Assembly (NCBI RefSeq): GCF_011303555.1
Contig: NZ_CP049868.1
Location: 3,782,001-3,846,000, forward strand
Length of the DNA: 64,000 nucleotides
From: Pedobacter sp. HDW13
Lineage (GTDB): Bacteria; Bacteroidota; Bacteroidia; Sphingobacteriales; Sphingobacteriaceae
Reading direction: 5' to 3'
Translations under genes and position numbers: made by a program
Shown: in pieces, positions 11,237 through 20,662 of the stretch
How the letters are laid out: every line of letters starts with the position of its first letter
Numbering within the stretch: position 1 is the first letter of the stretch
The notes under the pieces: model-generated
Told to the model about the DNA's origin: nothing
What the model saw: only the letters and a program-made list of their open reading frames with translations
Database searches by the model: none

Positions 11237-12295
11237 CTAAAATTTTATATCATAATATTTTTGAGCCCCTTTGGGAAAGGAACATTTAAAATTATATTTC
11301 TTACGTGCATTTTTATCAACGGCAAATATTGACCTTAAGGTTGAATTGTTATAGTTAAATATAAAGTTGATCTTCTTATCCTTATCCCTACTTGGATGAC
11401 ATAAGATTTTTGCAAGTGTTTCTTTGTTCGGGAGTTTGTTGGAATTGTCGCCATTTGAGCAGATGATAAATTGGCTGCATTCAATTAGCCCATATAGAGA
11501 TTCACTATAATTATAAATGCTACCGTGATGCGGGAGTTTCACATAATCGCATTTGAGTTTTTTCTCTTTCGATTCCTTTAAATATACCTGTAAGCCCTGC
11601 TTTATGGCATTCGGGGTGGCATCGCCTAAAAACAGAATCTTTGATCCATTAAAGTTCAATATAAATGCGATGCTGCTGAGGTTATTAATATCGTTTTTGC
11701 TTTCCTTTCTGTCGCGTTTACTGCTGAGATTCTCTATGGAATTTTCATAGTCATTGTTTTCAACGGCTTTCAACCTCCCCAACTTCTTTTTTTGATATTC
11801 AGCCTCTTCCTTTTCCCATTTTTCCCCCAATAGGTCGTATTGAGCTTTACCAGGAGCAATGACCTCTATCGCCAGGCCTTGATTTGTCCAATTTTTTCCT
11901 GTTAGGATTTGATTGTCCAAAACTGTTTTTGAACCCTTTAAAAAGTCCCTTATCTCAATCCCTTTATCTACACTTTTCTCCTCGGATTTTTCTTGAATCC
12001 TAAAATTGTCAAAGCAATTAAACCACAACTCTTCAGGCATCCGCTTGGGTGCAAATTTCTTGTCCCGGAAGAAGGCAACAGCTCCATTGATGTGGTCCGC
12101 ATCCAGATGCGTTAAAATCCAAAGCTTAAAATTTTCATTTGGCTTATCAAATTTCTTCATTTGAGATTTTAATGCAGTTATATAAGTATCCATATAGCCA
12201 GAATCAACCACTATGTTTTGAACAGGTTTCTGTCCGTGTTTTATGATTATCGCATCGCCGCATTTAGTTTGTAAAATCCTTATTATTAGAGTCAT
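11237..12295 (-). CDS. ComEC-like metallo-beta-lactamase-fold protein, partner of the STAND protease
   Basis: The 352-residue protein has the metal-binding motif HLDADH (His63, Asp65, Asp67, His68), a later LFLGDAT strand and a KLPHHGS motif. All are typical of MBL-fold hydrolases of the ComEC/Rec2 type. There is no signal peptide or membrane segment, so it should be cytoplasmic. It is the promoter-proximal gene of a two-gene minus-strand operon, with the protease-STAND gene 4 bp downstream. In defence systems such MBL proteins are thought to be nucleases or accessory hydrolases. The substrate is unknown here. Confidence 0.75.
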   Translation of the reverse strand: MTLIIRILQTKCGDAIIIKHGQKPVQNIVVDSGYMDTYITALKSQMKKFDKPNENFKLWILTHLDADHINGAVAFFRDKKFAPKRMPEELWFNCFDNFRIQEKSEEKSVDKGIEIRDFLKGSKTVLDNQILTGKNWTNQGLAIEVIAPGKAQYDLLGEKWEKEEAEYQKKKLGRLKAVENNDYENSIENLSSKRDRKESKNDINNLSSIAFILNFNGSKILFLGDATPNAIKQGLQVYLKESKEKKLKCDYVKLPHHGSIYNYSESLYGLIECSQFIICSNGDNSNKLPNKETLAKILCHPSRDKDKKINFIFNYNNSTLRSIFAVDKNARKKYNFKCSFPKGAQKYYDIKF

Positions 12296-12699
12296 TGAAA
12301 TTTAGATTAAAAGTAAGGCAGAAGGCCTTTAATTGGCTTTAAATGTAGTGAATTATTCCTATCCTTTGTGGGCAATTCCATCAGGGGTTGATACTGCTTA
12401 TTTGCCAGGCGAATCAAGGGGTTACAATCAGCTTTATTTTGAATGCCGTTATGTCTCTTAAATTCTTTTTTATCTCGAATATGGGGATGAGAATGTTTAC
12501 ACACATGCTTCTGGCATTTAAACTGTCACCCTGTTTCATTGCAAGCTGATGCGCTATTTCATGCAGGCTAGCCGTACTGATTTTTACCAGGCAATCTTAT
12601 CCGGCTGTTCGTCAACGTAGCTTCGCGAATTAAAGACATTTGAGCCCGTTTTTCCCTTGCGGTTCATTCAGCCATTGCTTACTTTAGCTGAAAAAGATC
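12296..12699. other. Intergenic stretch with a possible minus-strand coding remnant
   Basis: About 400 bases lie between the MBL gene and the next plus-strand gene. On the minus strand, 12307-12504 is open but has only a GTG start (product begins CKHSHPHIRDKK). The region upstream of it, in another frame, reads HEIAHQLAMKQGDSLNARS. Together they might be the frameshifted remains of a gene, but I recognise no family and give it low weight. No hairpin or promoter stood out. Confidence 0.3.
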
Positions 12700-13254
12700 A
12701 TGGCCTATAAAACCTTTGATATACGGGGAAATGAAATTGTACAGCACGACTTGCAAGACAAAGGGGATTGGTGTGAAAAGGGGGCGAGCTTTGAGGAAGT
12801 ATTCGTTAGGCGCTACCCACACCTTGAACTTATAATCAACCCTGAGAAGCAGAGTAATATTTACGCGCCGGATCTTTCTTACAGAGAAAGTGGCTTGTAC
12901 GCGGATCTTAAAACACAGAATACCCCATTTTTTCTTTCTGGAGCCAAGTACGGGATCGATCCCCAGTACGCAGTTACCTTTAATGAAAAGGACTTTTTAC
13001 GCTACCGGGAAAATTATCCTGGCATAGATATCTATTTTTGGGTGGATTGGCAAGCAATCAGGTTCGTAGGGACAACAGAAATATCGGTACAGCCCATGGT
13101 TGGCGTTTGGCGCCTAAAATACGCCGATATGCTTAAAGCCGTAGCTTCGGCATCGCTACATGTCTATACCCAAAGGGTGGGGGATCAAAAGGGAAATGCC
13201 AAGGGAAGTTTTGTGCTGGACCTTAAAGGCGGGGCTTTCACCCGGATTGCCTAA
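12700..13254 (+). CDS. Small PD-(D/E)XK-like protein of the defence island
   Basis: The 184-residue product is soluble, with no signal or membrane segment. Its most telling feature is APDLSYRES followed shortly by YADLKTQ (about residues 54-73). This spacing of a PD and a DxK with a flanking acidic N-terminal helix is the pattern of PD-(D/E)XK nucleases. The gene sits 158 bp upstream of the Eco47II-type methyltransferase on the same strand. It could be an accessory nuclease, a solitary restriction enzyme remnant or a phage-derived nuclease. I do not recognise a named family. The motif is seen; nuclease activity is inference. Confidence 0.5.
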   Translation: MAYKTFDIRGNEIVQHDLQDKGDWCEKGASFEEVFVRRYPHLELIINPEKQSNIYAPDLSYRESGLYADLKTQNTPFFLSGAKYGIDPQYAVTFNEKDFLRYRENYPGIDIYFWVDWQAIRFVGTTEISVQPMVGVWRLKYADMLKAVASASLHVYTQRVGDQKGNAKGSFVLDLKGGAFTRIA

Positions 13255-13353
13255 CTGAAAAAGTAAAAATTGGTTGGCCACTTCCAGCAGATTATTGATT
13301 GTCCCTGCGCCAACGCACCATCAAGGAATAATGTGGAAAACTAATTTTTTTAG

Positions 13354-13361
13354 TATATTCG
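13354..13361 (+). promoter_or_regulatory. Possible -7 element of the M.Eco47II-like gene
   Basis: TATATTCG fits the Bacteroidota -7 pattern TAnnTTTG with one mismatch and lies about 50 bases upstream of the ATG at 13412. No good -33 TTTG is seen, so support is weak. Confidence 0.25.
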
Positions 13362-13411
13362 CAATTTCAAATATGTTTCTATTTTTGTAACCATGTATAA
13401 GGTTGTGTAAT

Positions 13412-14629
13412 ATGGTTATAAAAGACAGGTACTCCCTAGAGGAGGTGGCTTCGATACTCTCCAGAAGCAAAGAAACCTTAAGGAGGTGGGATCGGGCAGA
13501 AAAGCTAAGCGCCCACCGTGACCCAATGAGCAATTACCGATACTATACACTAGATCAACTCCAACAGTTCGAAGAATTCCAGAATATGCCCAAAAACAAA
13601 ACCCTAGACCAGAGGATATCATTGCCCAAAGCCGACAACCAATACAGTGTACTTGAGCTCTTTGCCGGCGCCGGCGGGCTGGCTATAGGCATGGAGAAGG
13701 CGGGGCTAAAATGCCTTGCCCTAAATGAAATTGATAAATACGCAGTTAAGACTTTACAGGCAAACAGGCCGGAATGGAATGTCATTCCTGGCGATATACG
13801 GGATATTTCCTTTAAGGAATACAAGGATAGGGTTGACGTGGTTACAGGCGGCTTTCCTTGCCAGGCCTTTAGCTATGCCGGAAAACGGTTCGGGTTTGAT
13901 GACGCAAGGGGAACCCTTTTCTATGAGTTCGCAAGGACGGTACAGGAAACCAACCCAAAGATCTGCATCGGGGAGAACGTGAAAGGCCTGCTGAACCACG
14001 ATTCGGGACGTACGCTTAAGACAATGATTGCCATTTTGGATGAGATCGGTTATAGGGTTATTGACCCAAAAGTATTGCGTGCAATCTTTTACAATGTCCC
14101 TCAAAAGCGAGAACGACTGATATTGGTTGGGGTAAGAAAAGATATTGACATCGATTTCAATTACCCCGTGGCCAGTAAAAAAGTATTCACCCTCCGAGAT
14201 GCACTAAAGGCAGGAGCACTGTTTGAGACAGACGTACCGCATTCTGCCGGGACGAAATACCCTGCATCAAAAAAAGATGTTTTGGACCTTGTGCCCCCAG
14301 GCGGGTACTGGCGGGATCTTCCCTTGGACATCCAGAAGCAGTATATGCAAAAAAGCTTCTATCTTGGCGGTGGAAAGACTGGCATGGCCAGGAGGATCAG
14401 CTGGGACGAGCCATCGCTTACGCTAACCTGCAGTCCTGCACAGAAACAGACCGAAAGGTGCCATCCTGACCACACCCGACCTTTTACGGTAAGGGAATAC
14501 GCCAGGATACAGACTTTTCCTGATGACTGGGAATTCCAAGGCCCCGTTTCGGCACAATATAAACAGATCGGGAATGCCGTTCCTGTAAATCTCGCTGCCG
14601 CAATCGGGGCTCAATTGTTGAATTCCTGA
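13412..14629 (+). CDS. DNA (cytosine-5) methyltransferase with N-terminal helix-turn-helix, Eco47II/Sau96I type
   Basis: The protein carries all main C5-methyltransferase motifs: FAGAGG (motif I), GGFPCQAF (IV, catalytic Cys), ENVKG (VI), QKRERL (VIII) and QIGNAVP (X). An N-terminal block of about 55 residues (RYSLEEVASIL, SKETLRRWDR, YRYYTLDQL) is a MerR/excisionase-type winged helix, which could let the enzyme bind its own promoter. It converges with the restriction gene at 14704-15467, so the expected target is GGNCC. That specificity is inferred from the partner enzyme. An in-frame TTG at 13403 exists, but the ATG at 13412 is the better start. Confidence 0.85.
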   Translation: MVIKDRYSLEEVASILSRSKETLRRWDRAEKLSAHRDPMSNYRYYTLDQLQQFEEFQNMPKNKTLDQRISLPKADNQYSVLELFAGAGGLAIGMEKAGLKCLALNEIDKYAVKTLQANRPEWNVIPGDIRDISFKEYKDRVDVVTGGFPCQAFSYAGKRFGFDDARGTLFYEFARTVQETNPKICIGENVKGLLNHDSGRTLKTMIAILDEIGYRVIDPKVLRAIFYNVPQKRERLILVGVRKDIDIDFNYPVASKKVFTLRDALKAGALFETDVPHSAGTKYPASKKDVLDLVPPGGYWRDLPLDIQKQYMQKSFYLGGGKTGMARRISWDEPSLTLTCSPAQKQTERCHPDHTRPFTVREYARIQTFPDDWEFQGPVSAQYKQIGNAVPVNLAAAIGAQLLNS

Positions 14630-14703
14630 ATTCCTATTATGCCCAGGCCGAGAAACTTAAAAGTGCCTGATACCCAATAAAGGCAAGCGGTTAAAATACT
14701 GCA

Positions 14704-15467
14704 TCAAAGCTTATCAAAGCCATTGTAATATCCGAAATTATCAAAAGTAATCTGATCGAGGATGCTGCGGTGGCTTTTTTCAATCTCTTTGTTGATCTCT
14801 GAAAGTGCAGAATTCTTTGCCTGCTCCTCTGCTTTGGGAATCGTGGCCAGATAGGCATCTGTAGCCTTTGGCAAGGCAAGGTATAGCTTTGCCAATGCAT
14901 CATCCTCATCAGTTAAAAGTGCGTAGAACCGGTCGCCGGAAATCTTGTTTACCCTGCTATGGCTATACTCTTTCCCGTTTATGATGCCTGCCCATTTGGA
15001 ATCAAAGCTGTCAGTAGCCAGGATTTGTACCCAGTAGCAAGTCGATTTCTTGAAATTGTCTGCATATTTCGCCAGTTTCTGGAAAAGGGCTTCCGCGGCA
15101 CTGCTATTCATTGTATTGTGCTTGTTTTTGATATCGGCAAAAAGGGTGTCATTTTTTGCTTTGATATCAAAACCGCTAAGTTTTCCGACTTCAAACCCCT
15201 CAATTCCCCCAAGATCTGTTCGTGGAAAGTCCCTATGGAATTGTTTATTGATTTATCGATTTGGCGGAGGATCTCCGATTCGATCAAGGCCTCCTCATCG
15301 ATTTCATTGAACTTGGTATCAAAGGTCAGCTTAATGGTGTCTACCTTATTTTTATAAAAGTCCTTTTTATTTACGTTGTTTTTGGCGCGGAGGTAAGAGT
15401 TGTGGAGATTTGCGATACATTTCAAAAAGTGTTCATCAGAAATGTAATTTAGATAGTTGTTTGCCAT
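14704..15467 (-). CDS. Type II restriction endonuclease, Eco47II/Sau96I family (frameshifted)
   Basis: Two overlapping open frames join into one protein of about 254 residues when one base is added to the C5 run at 15206-15210 (G5 to G6 in the coding strand). The product then begins MANNYLNYISDEHF and continues GGIEGFEV, SGFDIKAKND, FADIKNKHN, MNSSAAEALF and KKSTCYWVQI. This is the pattern of Eco47II-family enzymes that cut GGNCC. FDIKAKN and FADIKNKHN supply the acidic-x-Lys residues of the PD-(D/E)XK core. The gene is convergent with its methyltransferase, 74 bases apart. An intact methyltransferase and otherwise clean sequence argue that the break is a consensus error. Confidence 0.75.
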
Positions 15468-16109
15468 TCTGTTTTTCTTCAAAAATAACAAAATCTTCAA
15501 TATTTGTTATTTGAAATAAATACTGTATCCTGAGGTGTTTACTGAGGCAGTGCAACTGAAAGAAAACAGTGATTAATCGCATGGTAGTTTAATTTAAACA
15601 AAATCGGATAGCGTCGATATGCAAAAAGGTAGCATAATTTCGGAAGAGAAAATACCTGCGGCATTGTAATTGAAAAAATGCACTAGGATACTTAGGGGAC
15701 TTATTCAATTTCGTTGATTTGAAACGAAGTTTTAACTCATCTATTTTTTACCTAAATTGGCACTGTGCTAAATTTAGTCTGGAATTTCGACAATTACATT
15801 GTTACGACTGGATGAAACATAAGTACTTTTTGACTGTTGTTGATTTATGGCTGGAAAAAAGAAAATGAAACCCTTTCATTCCAATGGAATATCGTCCCAT
15901 TCCATAGTGGAAAAAAGACTCTAAATGTTTGATGAAAGTGGCGATGCAGGAGTACGGACTTGATAAAAAAACTATAATCCAACGCTAAACAAGGCTGGGT
16001 GAAGAAAAATATCTAAAATACAAATATTAGGTGTTAATTGTATCAATCAGGTTATCAGTTTACTGAAACAATCAATAAAATACACCTTCGTTACAGTATA
16101 AAACCTTAA
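15468..16109. other. Non-coding stretch between the restriction gene and the two-HNH cassette
   Basis: About 640 AT-rich bases hold no convincing complete gene. The one recognisable item is the duplicated 5' end of a vsr gene at 15814-15887. The rest looks like degraded intergenic DNA. Confidence 0.5.
15814..15887 (+). repeat. Direct repeat, left copy: vsr upstream region and first codons
   Basis: These 74 bases match 20797-20870 at 67 of 74 positions, including the start codon and the first codons of the intact vsr gene (MAGKKKxKPxHSNG). Here the frame stops after about 25 codons. The two copies bracket the ATPase-HNH-HNH cassette, which suggests the cassette was inserted into, or duplicated next to, the start of a vsr gene. 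Confidence 0.8.
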
Positions 16110-17159
16110 TTAAAACATATACTTAAAGCCATTATTGCTTGCAATAGTAATTAAAGGCTCGATGGTTGTTTTAAACTTAAGCTTATATTCAGCTGGTAAT
16201 TCCTTAACACTTTCCAGGTCAGGAAAAATGCTCAGATAATCTTCCAATAGCTTTTCTTTGGGTATTTTATATTTAATTATTTCGATGGCAGTTTTCTGCA
16301 AGTGATAAAAAGCATCAAAGTAAATATCCATCTGGGGTAGCTTATCCGATTTCGTACTGTTAAAGGAAGGGTTTGCAGGTATCAGATTCCAGAGCAGATC
16401 ATGCGAAACAAATGCATAGGGAATAAAGTGCTCTACTGCAAAGTCATCTTTGTATAGTTTTTGGTTTGTGTAGATGCAATCTACACCGCCTAACTCTTCA
16501 ATTACAATATTCCACACCTTACGCTGTTTTACCAAACTGTTTCTTTTTGCAGGCTTAATTAACTTATTCGGAATATCTGGGACATTAGGATTGTGTTTCT
16601 GCAGATACAAACTTAGTTTCCAGTAACAAAAGCTTTTTAAAATTCCTGAATTCTTACTGAGGTAATCTATCCAGATTGGATTAATGGTAATATGAGTTTG
16701 ATCAACCGCATAAAGGCAATTGTTTTCAAAAAATTGTGATGCCTGATAAACTGAATTTCGGTTTTCTGCAATGGATGAAAACCAAGGGCTTAAAAAACGG
16801 TGCGGGACCTGTTTATCAAAATGCCATAATAACTTCTGTGTAGCCAATAGGTTACTATTGCTCAAGCGTTGTTTGATCTTGTTTCGATCTTCATCAATAT
16901 TGATCCCTTCAATTGTTGCAATTTCTTTCACTTTATCATGCAACTGATCCTGTTTACCGAAACTAATGTGGAAATAGTTGATGGTGTACCAACTAGCTGC
17001 AACCATACCCACAAATATTCTTTGCTTAGGGATATGATAATGACCATTTTCTACTTCATCTAAAATAGCTAAGAACCAATAGAATTTATAAGCCGCAGCC
17101 GTGTTATTAAAACTGGCAGCTAAAAGGTTTACAGGTAAGTATTCGTGAATAGGAATCAT
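16110..17159 (-). CDS. HNH-family protein, third gene of the ATPase cassette
   Basis: The first 200 of the 349 residues are mostly helical without a recognised domain. The C-terminal third holds an HNH-like core: CIYTNQKL (Cys228), AVEHFIPYAF (Glu243, His244), WNLIPANPSFN (Asn258, Asn263) and KSDKLP. The second Cys pair of zinc-binding HNH proteins is absent. It lies 168 bases downstream of a second, different HNH gene on the same strand, so it probably belongs to the same operon. A nuclease role in phage defence is inferred from motif and neighbours. It could also be an independent solitary HNH gene. Confidence 0.65.
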   Translation of the reverse strand: MIPIHEYLPVNLLAASFNNTAAAYKFYWFLAILDEVENGHYHIPKQRIFVGMVAASWYTINYFHISFGKQDQLHDKVKEIATIEGINIDEDRNKIKQRLSNSNLLATQKLLWHFDKQVPHRFLSPWFSSIAENRNSVYQASQFFENNCLYAVDQTHITINPIWIDYLSKNSGILKSFCYWKLSLYLQKHNPNVPDIPNKLIKPAKRNSLVKQRKVWNIVIEELGGVDCIYTNQKLYKDDFAVEHFIPYAFVSHDLLWNLIPANPSFNSTKSDKLPQMDIYFDAFYHLQKTAIEIIKYKIPKEKLLEDYLSIFPDLESVKELPAEYKLKFKTTIEPLITIASNNGFKYMF

Positions 17160-17327
17160 TTAGCTGCAAGGTAATAATCTGATATGGTGGATTAAATTTC
17201 TTTTTATAAAATGCATATAAAAAATTAAGTGAACACCTCATGTACCTTGCGGGAGCATTAGCTTTATACTGTTTCAATAAACTTATCAATAAATGCCCGC
17301 GTAGACAGCTTTATCCATGCTTGTATT

Positions 17328-18398
17328 TTACATCTCCGCTAGCATTCCTAATTTCTTTAAAATATCCTTTTTAAATTTACTTAAAGGTCGCTTGTGAAAG
17401 TTGTTTTGATCGTAAATTACTCCAAATAGTAATCGATAAACTTCTTCTTTACTCATTTTTGACCTTAACATTTTTTGCATTTTATCAATATATCCTAAAG
17501 AATAGTTTCTTTGAATAGTTATCATATCTCGTAACTCTGAAATATTACTATTATATACCTCGTCTATGTACATTGCTTCTATTGTATTTTTGGCTTTGAA
17601 TCCTTGCCTATTCCCATTTGATGTATCGTTGACAAAAATTCTGAAGCCGCGAAGAGAGGTATAACCATAATCAAATTCAAAATCTTCGCTTTGCGTCTGG
17701 TCTACGTAAGGATGAATATATTTATTTAACAATTGGATACCAGCTCCTTTCACAGAACTATTACAAGAGCTACATGATGGTATCAAATTATAAAATGAAA
17801 TAGCTAATAAGGGAAATTTAGATTCGGGAAACCAATGGTCGAGGGTAGGCCTTATTACTGTTTTTTTTGCTTCTGTGATTACGGTTGATGTGTAACTACG
17901 GTTGCAATAAGTACAAGTATATCTGTCTAACTTTTGGCAAAGTTTGTAGGAACTGTAGATTACATTGGTATTGCTATTAAACCATTTGTAATTAAAAATA
18001 CTGTTCAACTGTTTTACAAAGGGGTTTATGAGTTTATATTCTGATTGGAAATTAACGCTTTTCTTTTTCAAGTTCTCTGCTGAAAAATCTATTAGATAAG
18101 GATATATTTTACTTAAATTCATTGTGGGCAGCATTTCGTTCCAAAAAAAAATGTTTGTCTTTTGTAACGTTGATGGATCGCCGATTAAAATTTTGTCAAT
18201 GTTGTTATCGCGAAGTAGAAATGTTTTGATCGACACTTTGAGACGACTCACTGGACGGATACCGCTTGTGCATATTATACAGCCAGCATTTGAGCAAGCG
18301 GGCTCACCTATTTTTTTGTTAACATAACACCTCATGTATTGATGGTGTATTGTCCTTGCAGAAGATATCGTCGGACTAGCTGGGTCTAGATAAAGCAT
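17328..18398 (-). CDS. HNH endonuclease, PtuB-like partner of the ATPase
   Basis: This 356-residue protein has a zinc-binding HNH core: TCTYCN (Cys162, Cys165), LDHWFPES (Asp187, His188), FYNLIPSC (Asn204, Cys209) and CSSCN (Cys212). The N-terminal 45 residues form a second Cys cluster (Cys24, 35, 40, 43), possibly another metal site. It starts 2 bases after the stop of the ATPase gene, so the two are certainly co-transcribed and probably coupled. An ATPase with an HNH protein is the Septu (PtuA/PtuB) arrangement. Assignment to Septu proper, rather than to a related ATPase-HNH system, is uncertain. Confidence 0.75.
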   Translation of the reverse strand: MLYLDPASPTISSARTIHHQYMRCYVNKKIGEPACSNAGCIICTSGIRPVSRLKVSIKTFLLRDNNIDKILIGDPSTLQKTNIFFWNEMLPTMNLSKIYPYLIDFSAENLKKKSVNFQSEYKLINPFVKQLNSIFNYKWFNSNTNVIYSSYKLCQKLDRYTCTYCNRSYTSTVITEAKKTVIRPTLDHWFPESKFPLLAISFYNLIPSCSSCNSSVKGAGIQLLNKYIHPYVDQTQSEDFEFDYGYTSLRGFRIFVNDTSNGNRQGFKAKNTIEAMYIDEVYNSNISELRDMITIQRNYSLGYIDKMQKMLRSKMSKEEVYRLLFGVIYDQNNFHKRPLSKFKKDILKKLGMLAEM

Positions 18399-18400
18399 AG

Positions 18401-20662
18401 TTATAATTCATTTGGTTTTAAGTTATGTTCGTTCATTAATTGGTTGATATAATCTTTTATTAACTTTTTGTGATCATCACTGCCATCTAAGATAACTTCC
18501 TCATACATTTCCATTAATTTAAAACGTAAAATCGGCTCACCAATCATATTGATAACTTGATATAATTTCTTGCTTTTTTTTTCCTCTTCTATTTCGTGCC
18601 TAAAATCGATTGTTACAATTTCCGATGCTTTAATCCTTGCCTTGTGGTCAGCAATTATTTTTTTCTCTGCGAGCGTTTTTGTTTTTTTTCTAATGAGATC
18701 TTCAATTTCCTTAAATATCCGAATATGCTCTAGTGTATCAATGCATTTAGAAATAATTTTTTCTGCATAAGCTCCAATTAAACTTTCATCTAGAAAAAAA
18801 GAATCTGCTAACATCTCGTGTATATTTGCGCCAAAAGTTGGAGTGGTAGTTCCTGTTGAAGGTTTTCCTTCATCTAATTTTAGCACATTTGTGTTTGGGA
18901 TATCGGATAGAATAAAGGGGGAGTGTGTTGAAAAAAGTATGTTTATTGCTTTGATATATTTCAAGTGGCATCTTTGGATGTTTTCTAACAAAAATTTCAA
19001 AAAATCACGCTGATAACTAGGGTGATAATAAAGTTCAATTTCATCGAGAACTAAATTGATATACTTATAATCATATTTCGCCCCCTCTCTTGAGTCAAGA
19101 TTAAGCAAGTGGTAAAGGACTGAATGTATAGAATGAATAAGTTGTTGCTCTCCTGAGCTTAGCTGAGAGAAAGGAAACTCTTTTAAACCGTCAGATATAT
19201 TTATTGAAGGTCGGAAATATGCGACCGGTACAAACTGTGCTAACGTTTTATTTTTTAAAAGCGATTCACTAAACGCATTTTGAACTACTTTCTCAAACTC
19301 GATAAATTTTAAAGACATGCTATAAACAGGAAATTCCGGGAACTCTTCATCCTGTGAGGTAGTCCATTTTTTATTATGGAATTGCTGGTGAATAAATGAG
19401 TTTACAGCTTGCCTAAGTTTTAGGGTGATGTGGCTTTGATCGGTTAAAATCTGTTTAACGAAGTCCTGAATGTTTCTAATCAAATAGAATTGAAATTTAC
19501 CATCTTTATCTACATAAGCTTCTGCATATTTCTGAAATTCACTATAAGTATTAACTATTTTAATTAATTTAGTCACAATATATAGTCCAAGTTGAAAATC
19601 CATTTCATTCGGAGTAAAATTATCTTGAACATTTTTTATTTTAAACCTATCAAATGGTTTTGCCAAATTAAACCAAGTTCCTAAATTATCTTTGGTTGTT
19701 TTTACTCGCAAATCATTTACGGATCGTATATTAAAAAACCTTAAAATCTCCGTAAACAGATCCGCCAAATCTATTTTGGTTTCATCTTTTGATTTAAGGT
19801 AATAATCAATAAGATCAATATCCTCTACATACCCAAGTCTCGATGGCCGGATAATAACACTAATGCTGCTGATTGACTTATTGTTAGTTAAGTCTTTAGT
19901 TGTGAACTGTTCATGGCTCAAGTTCGTGAGTATACGCGTTTGTGCTAAATGTAATTCGATATTAATATTAATGTTGCCTTTCTCCCTGAAAGGATTAAGC
20001 ACAATCGGCGTTCGATAGCCATCGTTTTTATGAAATAATGGTTGTAGCCAATAGTAATTACCCGATGCATTTAACCCATATTGAGAATAATTCACGCAAA
20101 TAGTGTAAAACAATTTTTCGTAATTAAACCCAGGGCGTTTCCATGTTCCATTTTCGAGTGAGAATTGATTAACCTGACTTTTGGTTTTCCGGATCAAAAT
20201 TTGTTCAGCCCCTACTTGATAATATAATTCAATTTCAGTAGAGTCAAGTGTATTATCCACACTTTCAAGCAATGCCTTCCATTGAATAATTTCGGGAAAT
20301 TCAACTGTTTTAGTTTGAAGTCGTTTACGAAGGTGCGTTAAGCCTTTATTTTCTGAAACACAAAAAACTAACAAGTAGAGCATTTCTAAAATACTGCTTT
20401 TACCAGATCCATTACGCCCCAGAAGAGCTCCTACATGCACATGAATATCACTCCCATCCCTTTCTATGTCATATAAAGTTGTGGGGTAATTTTGCACAGT
20501 GTTGATTTTCTTGATGGACCGATAATCCTTTATTTCTTGTAATTCATTCCCATACTTATCCAAAAAGATAGTGTCGTTTGAAAACTTATATAAAGTGTCA
20601 ATGACAAGCTTTTTTTGAAATACGGAATCTTTATTTAGTTTTAATGCTAACAGTTTAAACAT
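18401..20662 (-). CDS. SMC/ABC-type AAA ATPase, PtuA-like
   Basis: The 753-residue protein carries Walker A GRNGSGKS (82-89), an ABC-type signature LSSGEQQ (about residue 510), Walker B INLVLDEIE and the switch motif STHSPF. The coiled middle and the absence of membrane segments identify an OLD/RecF/SMC-like ATPase. It heads a minus-strand operon with one HNH gene 2 bp downstream and another further on. Such ATPases are thought to sense invading DNA and license the nuclease. It is larger than the PtuA proteins I recall, so a variant system is possible. The start ATG at 20662 gives a natural beta-strand beginning (MFKLLALKLN). Confidence 0.75.
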   Translation of the reverse strand: MFKLLALKLNKDSVFQKKLVIDTLYKFSNDTIFLDKYGNELQEIKDYRSIKKINTVQNYPTTLYDIERDGSDIHVHVGALLGRNGSGKSSILEMLYLLVFCVSENKGLTHLRKRLQTKTVEFPEIIQWKALLESVDNTLDSTEIELYYQVGAEQILIRKTKSQVNQFSLENGTWKRPGFNYEKLFYTICVNYSQYGLNASGNYYWLQPLFHKNDGYRTPIVLNPFREKGNININIELHLAQTRILTNLSHEQFTTKDLTNNKSISSISVIIRPSRLGYVEDIDLIDYYLKSKDETKIDLADLFTEILRFFNIRSVNDLRVKTTKDNLGTWFNLAKPFDRFKIKNVQDNFTPNEMDFQLGLYIVTKLIKIVNTYSEFQKYAEAYVDKDGKFQFYLIRNIQDFVKQILTDQSHITLKLRQAVNSFIHQQFHNKKWTTSQDEEFPEFPVYSMSLKFIEFEKVVQNAFSESLLKNKTLAQFVPVAYFRPSINISDGLKEFPFSQLSSGEQQLIHSIHSVLYHLLNLDSREGAKYDYKYINLVLDEIELYYHPSYQRDFLKFLLENIQRCHLKYIKAINILFSTHSPFILSDIPNTNVLKLDEGKPSTGTTTPTFGANIHEMLADSFFLDESLIGAYAEKIISKCIDTLEHIRIFKEIEDLIRKKTKTLAEKKIIADHKARIKASEIVTIDFRHEIEEEKKSKKLYQVINMIGEPILRFKLMEMYEEVILDGSDDHKKLIKDYINQLMNEHNLKPNEL

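Noticed and set aside
12307-12504. 65-residue minus-strand protein
   Set aside because: It has only a GTG start, no recognised family and no operon partner. It is kept only as a possible remnant in the intergenic note.
17107-17289. 60-residue minus-strand frame overlapping the HNH gene start
   Set aside because: It overlaps a well-supported gene in another frame and has no plausible domain.
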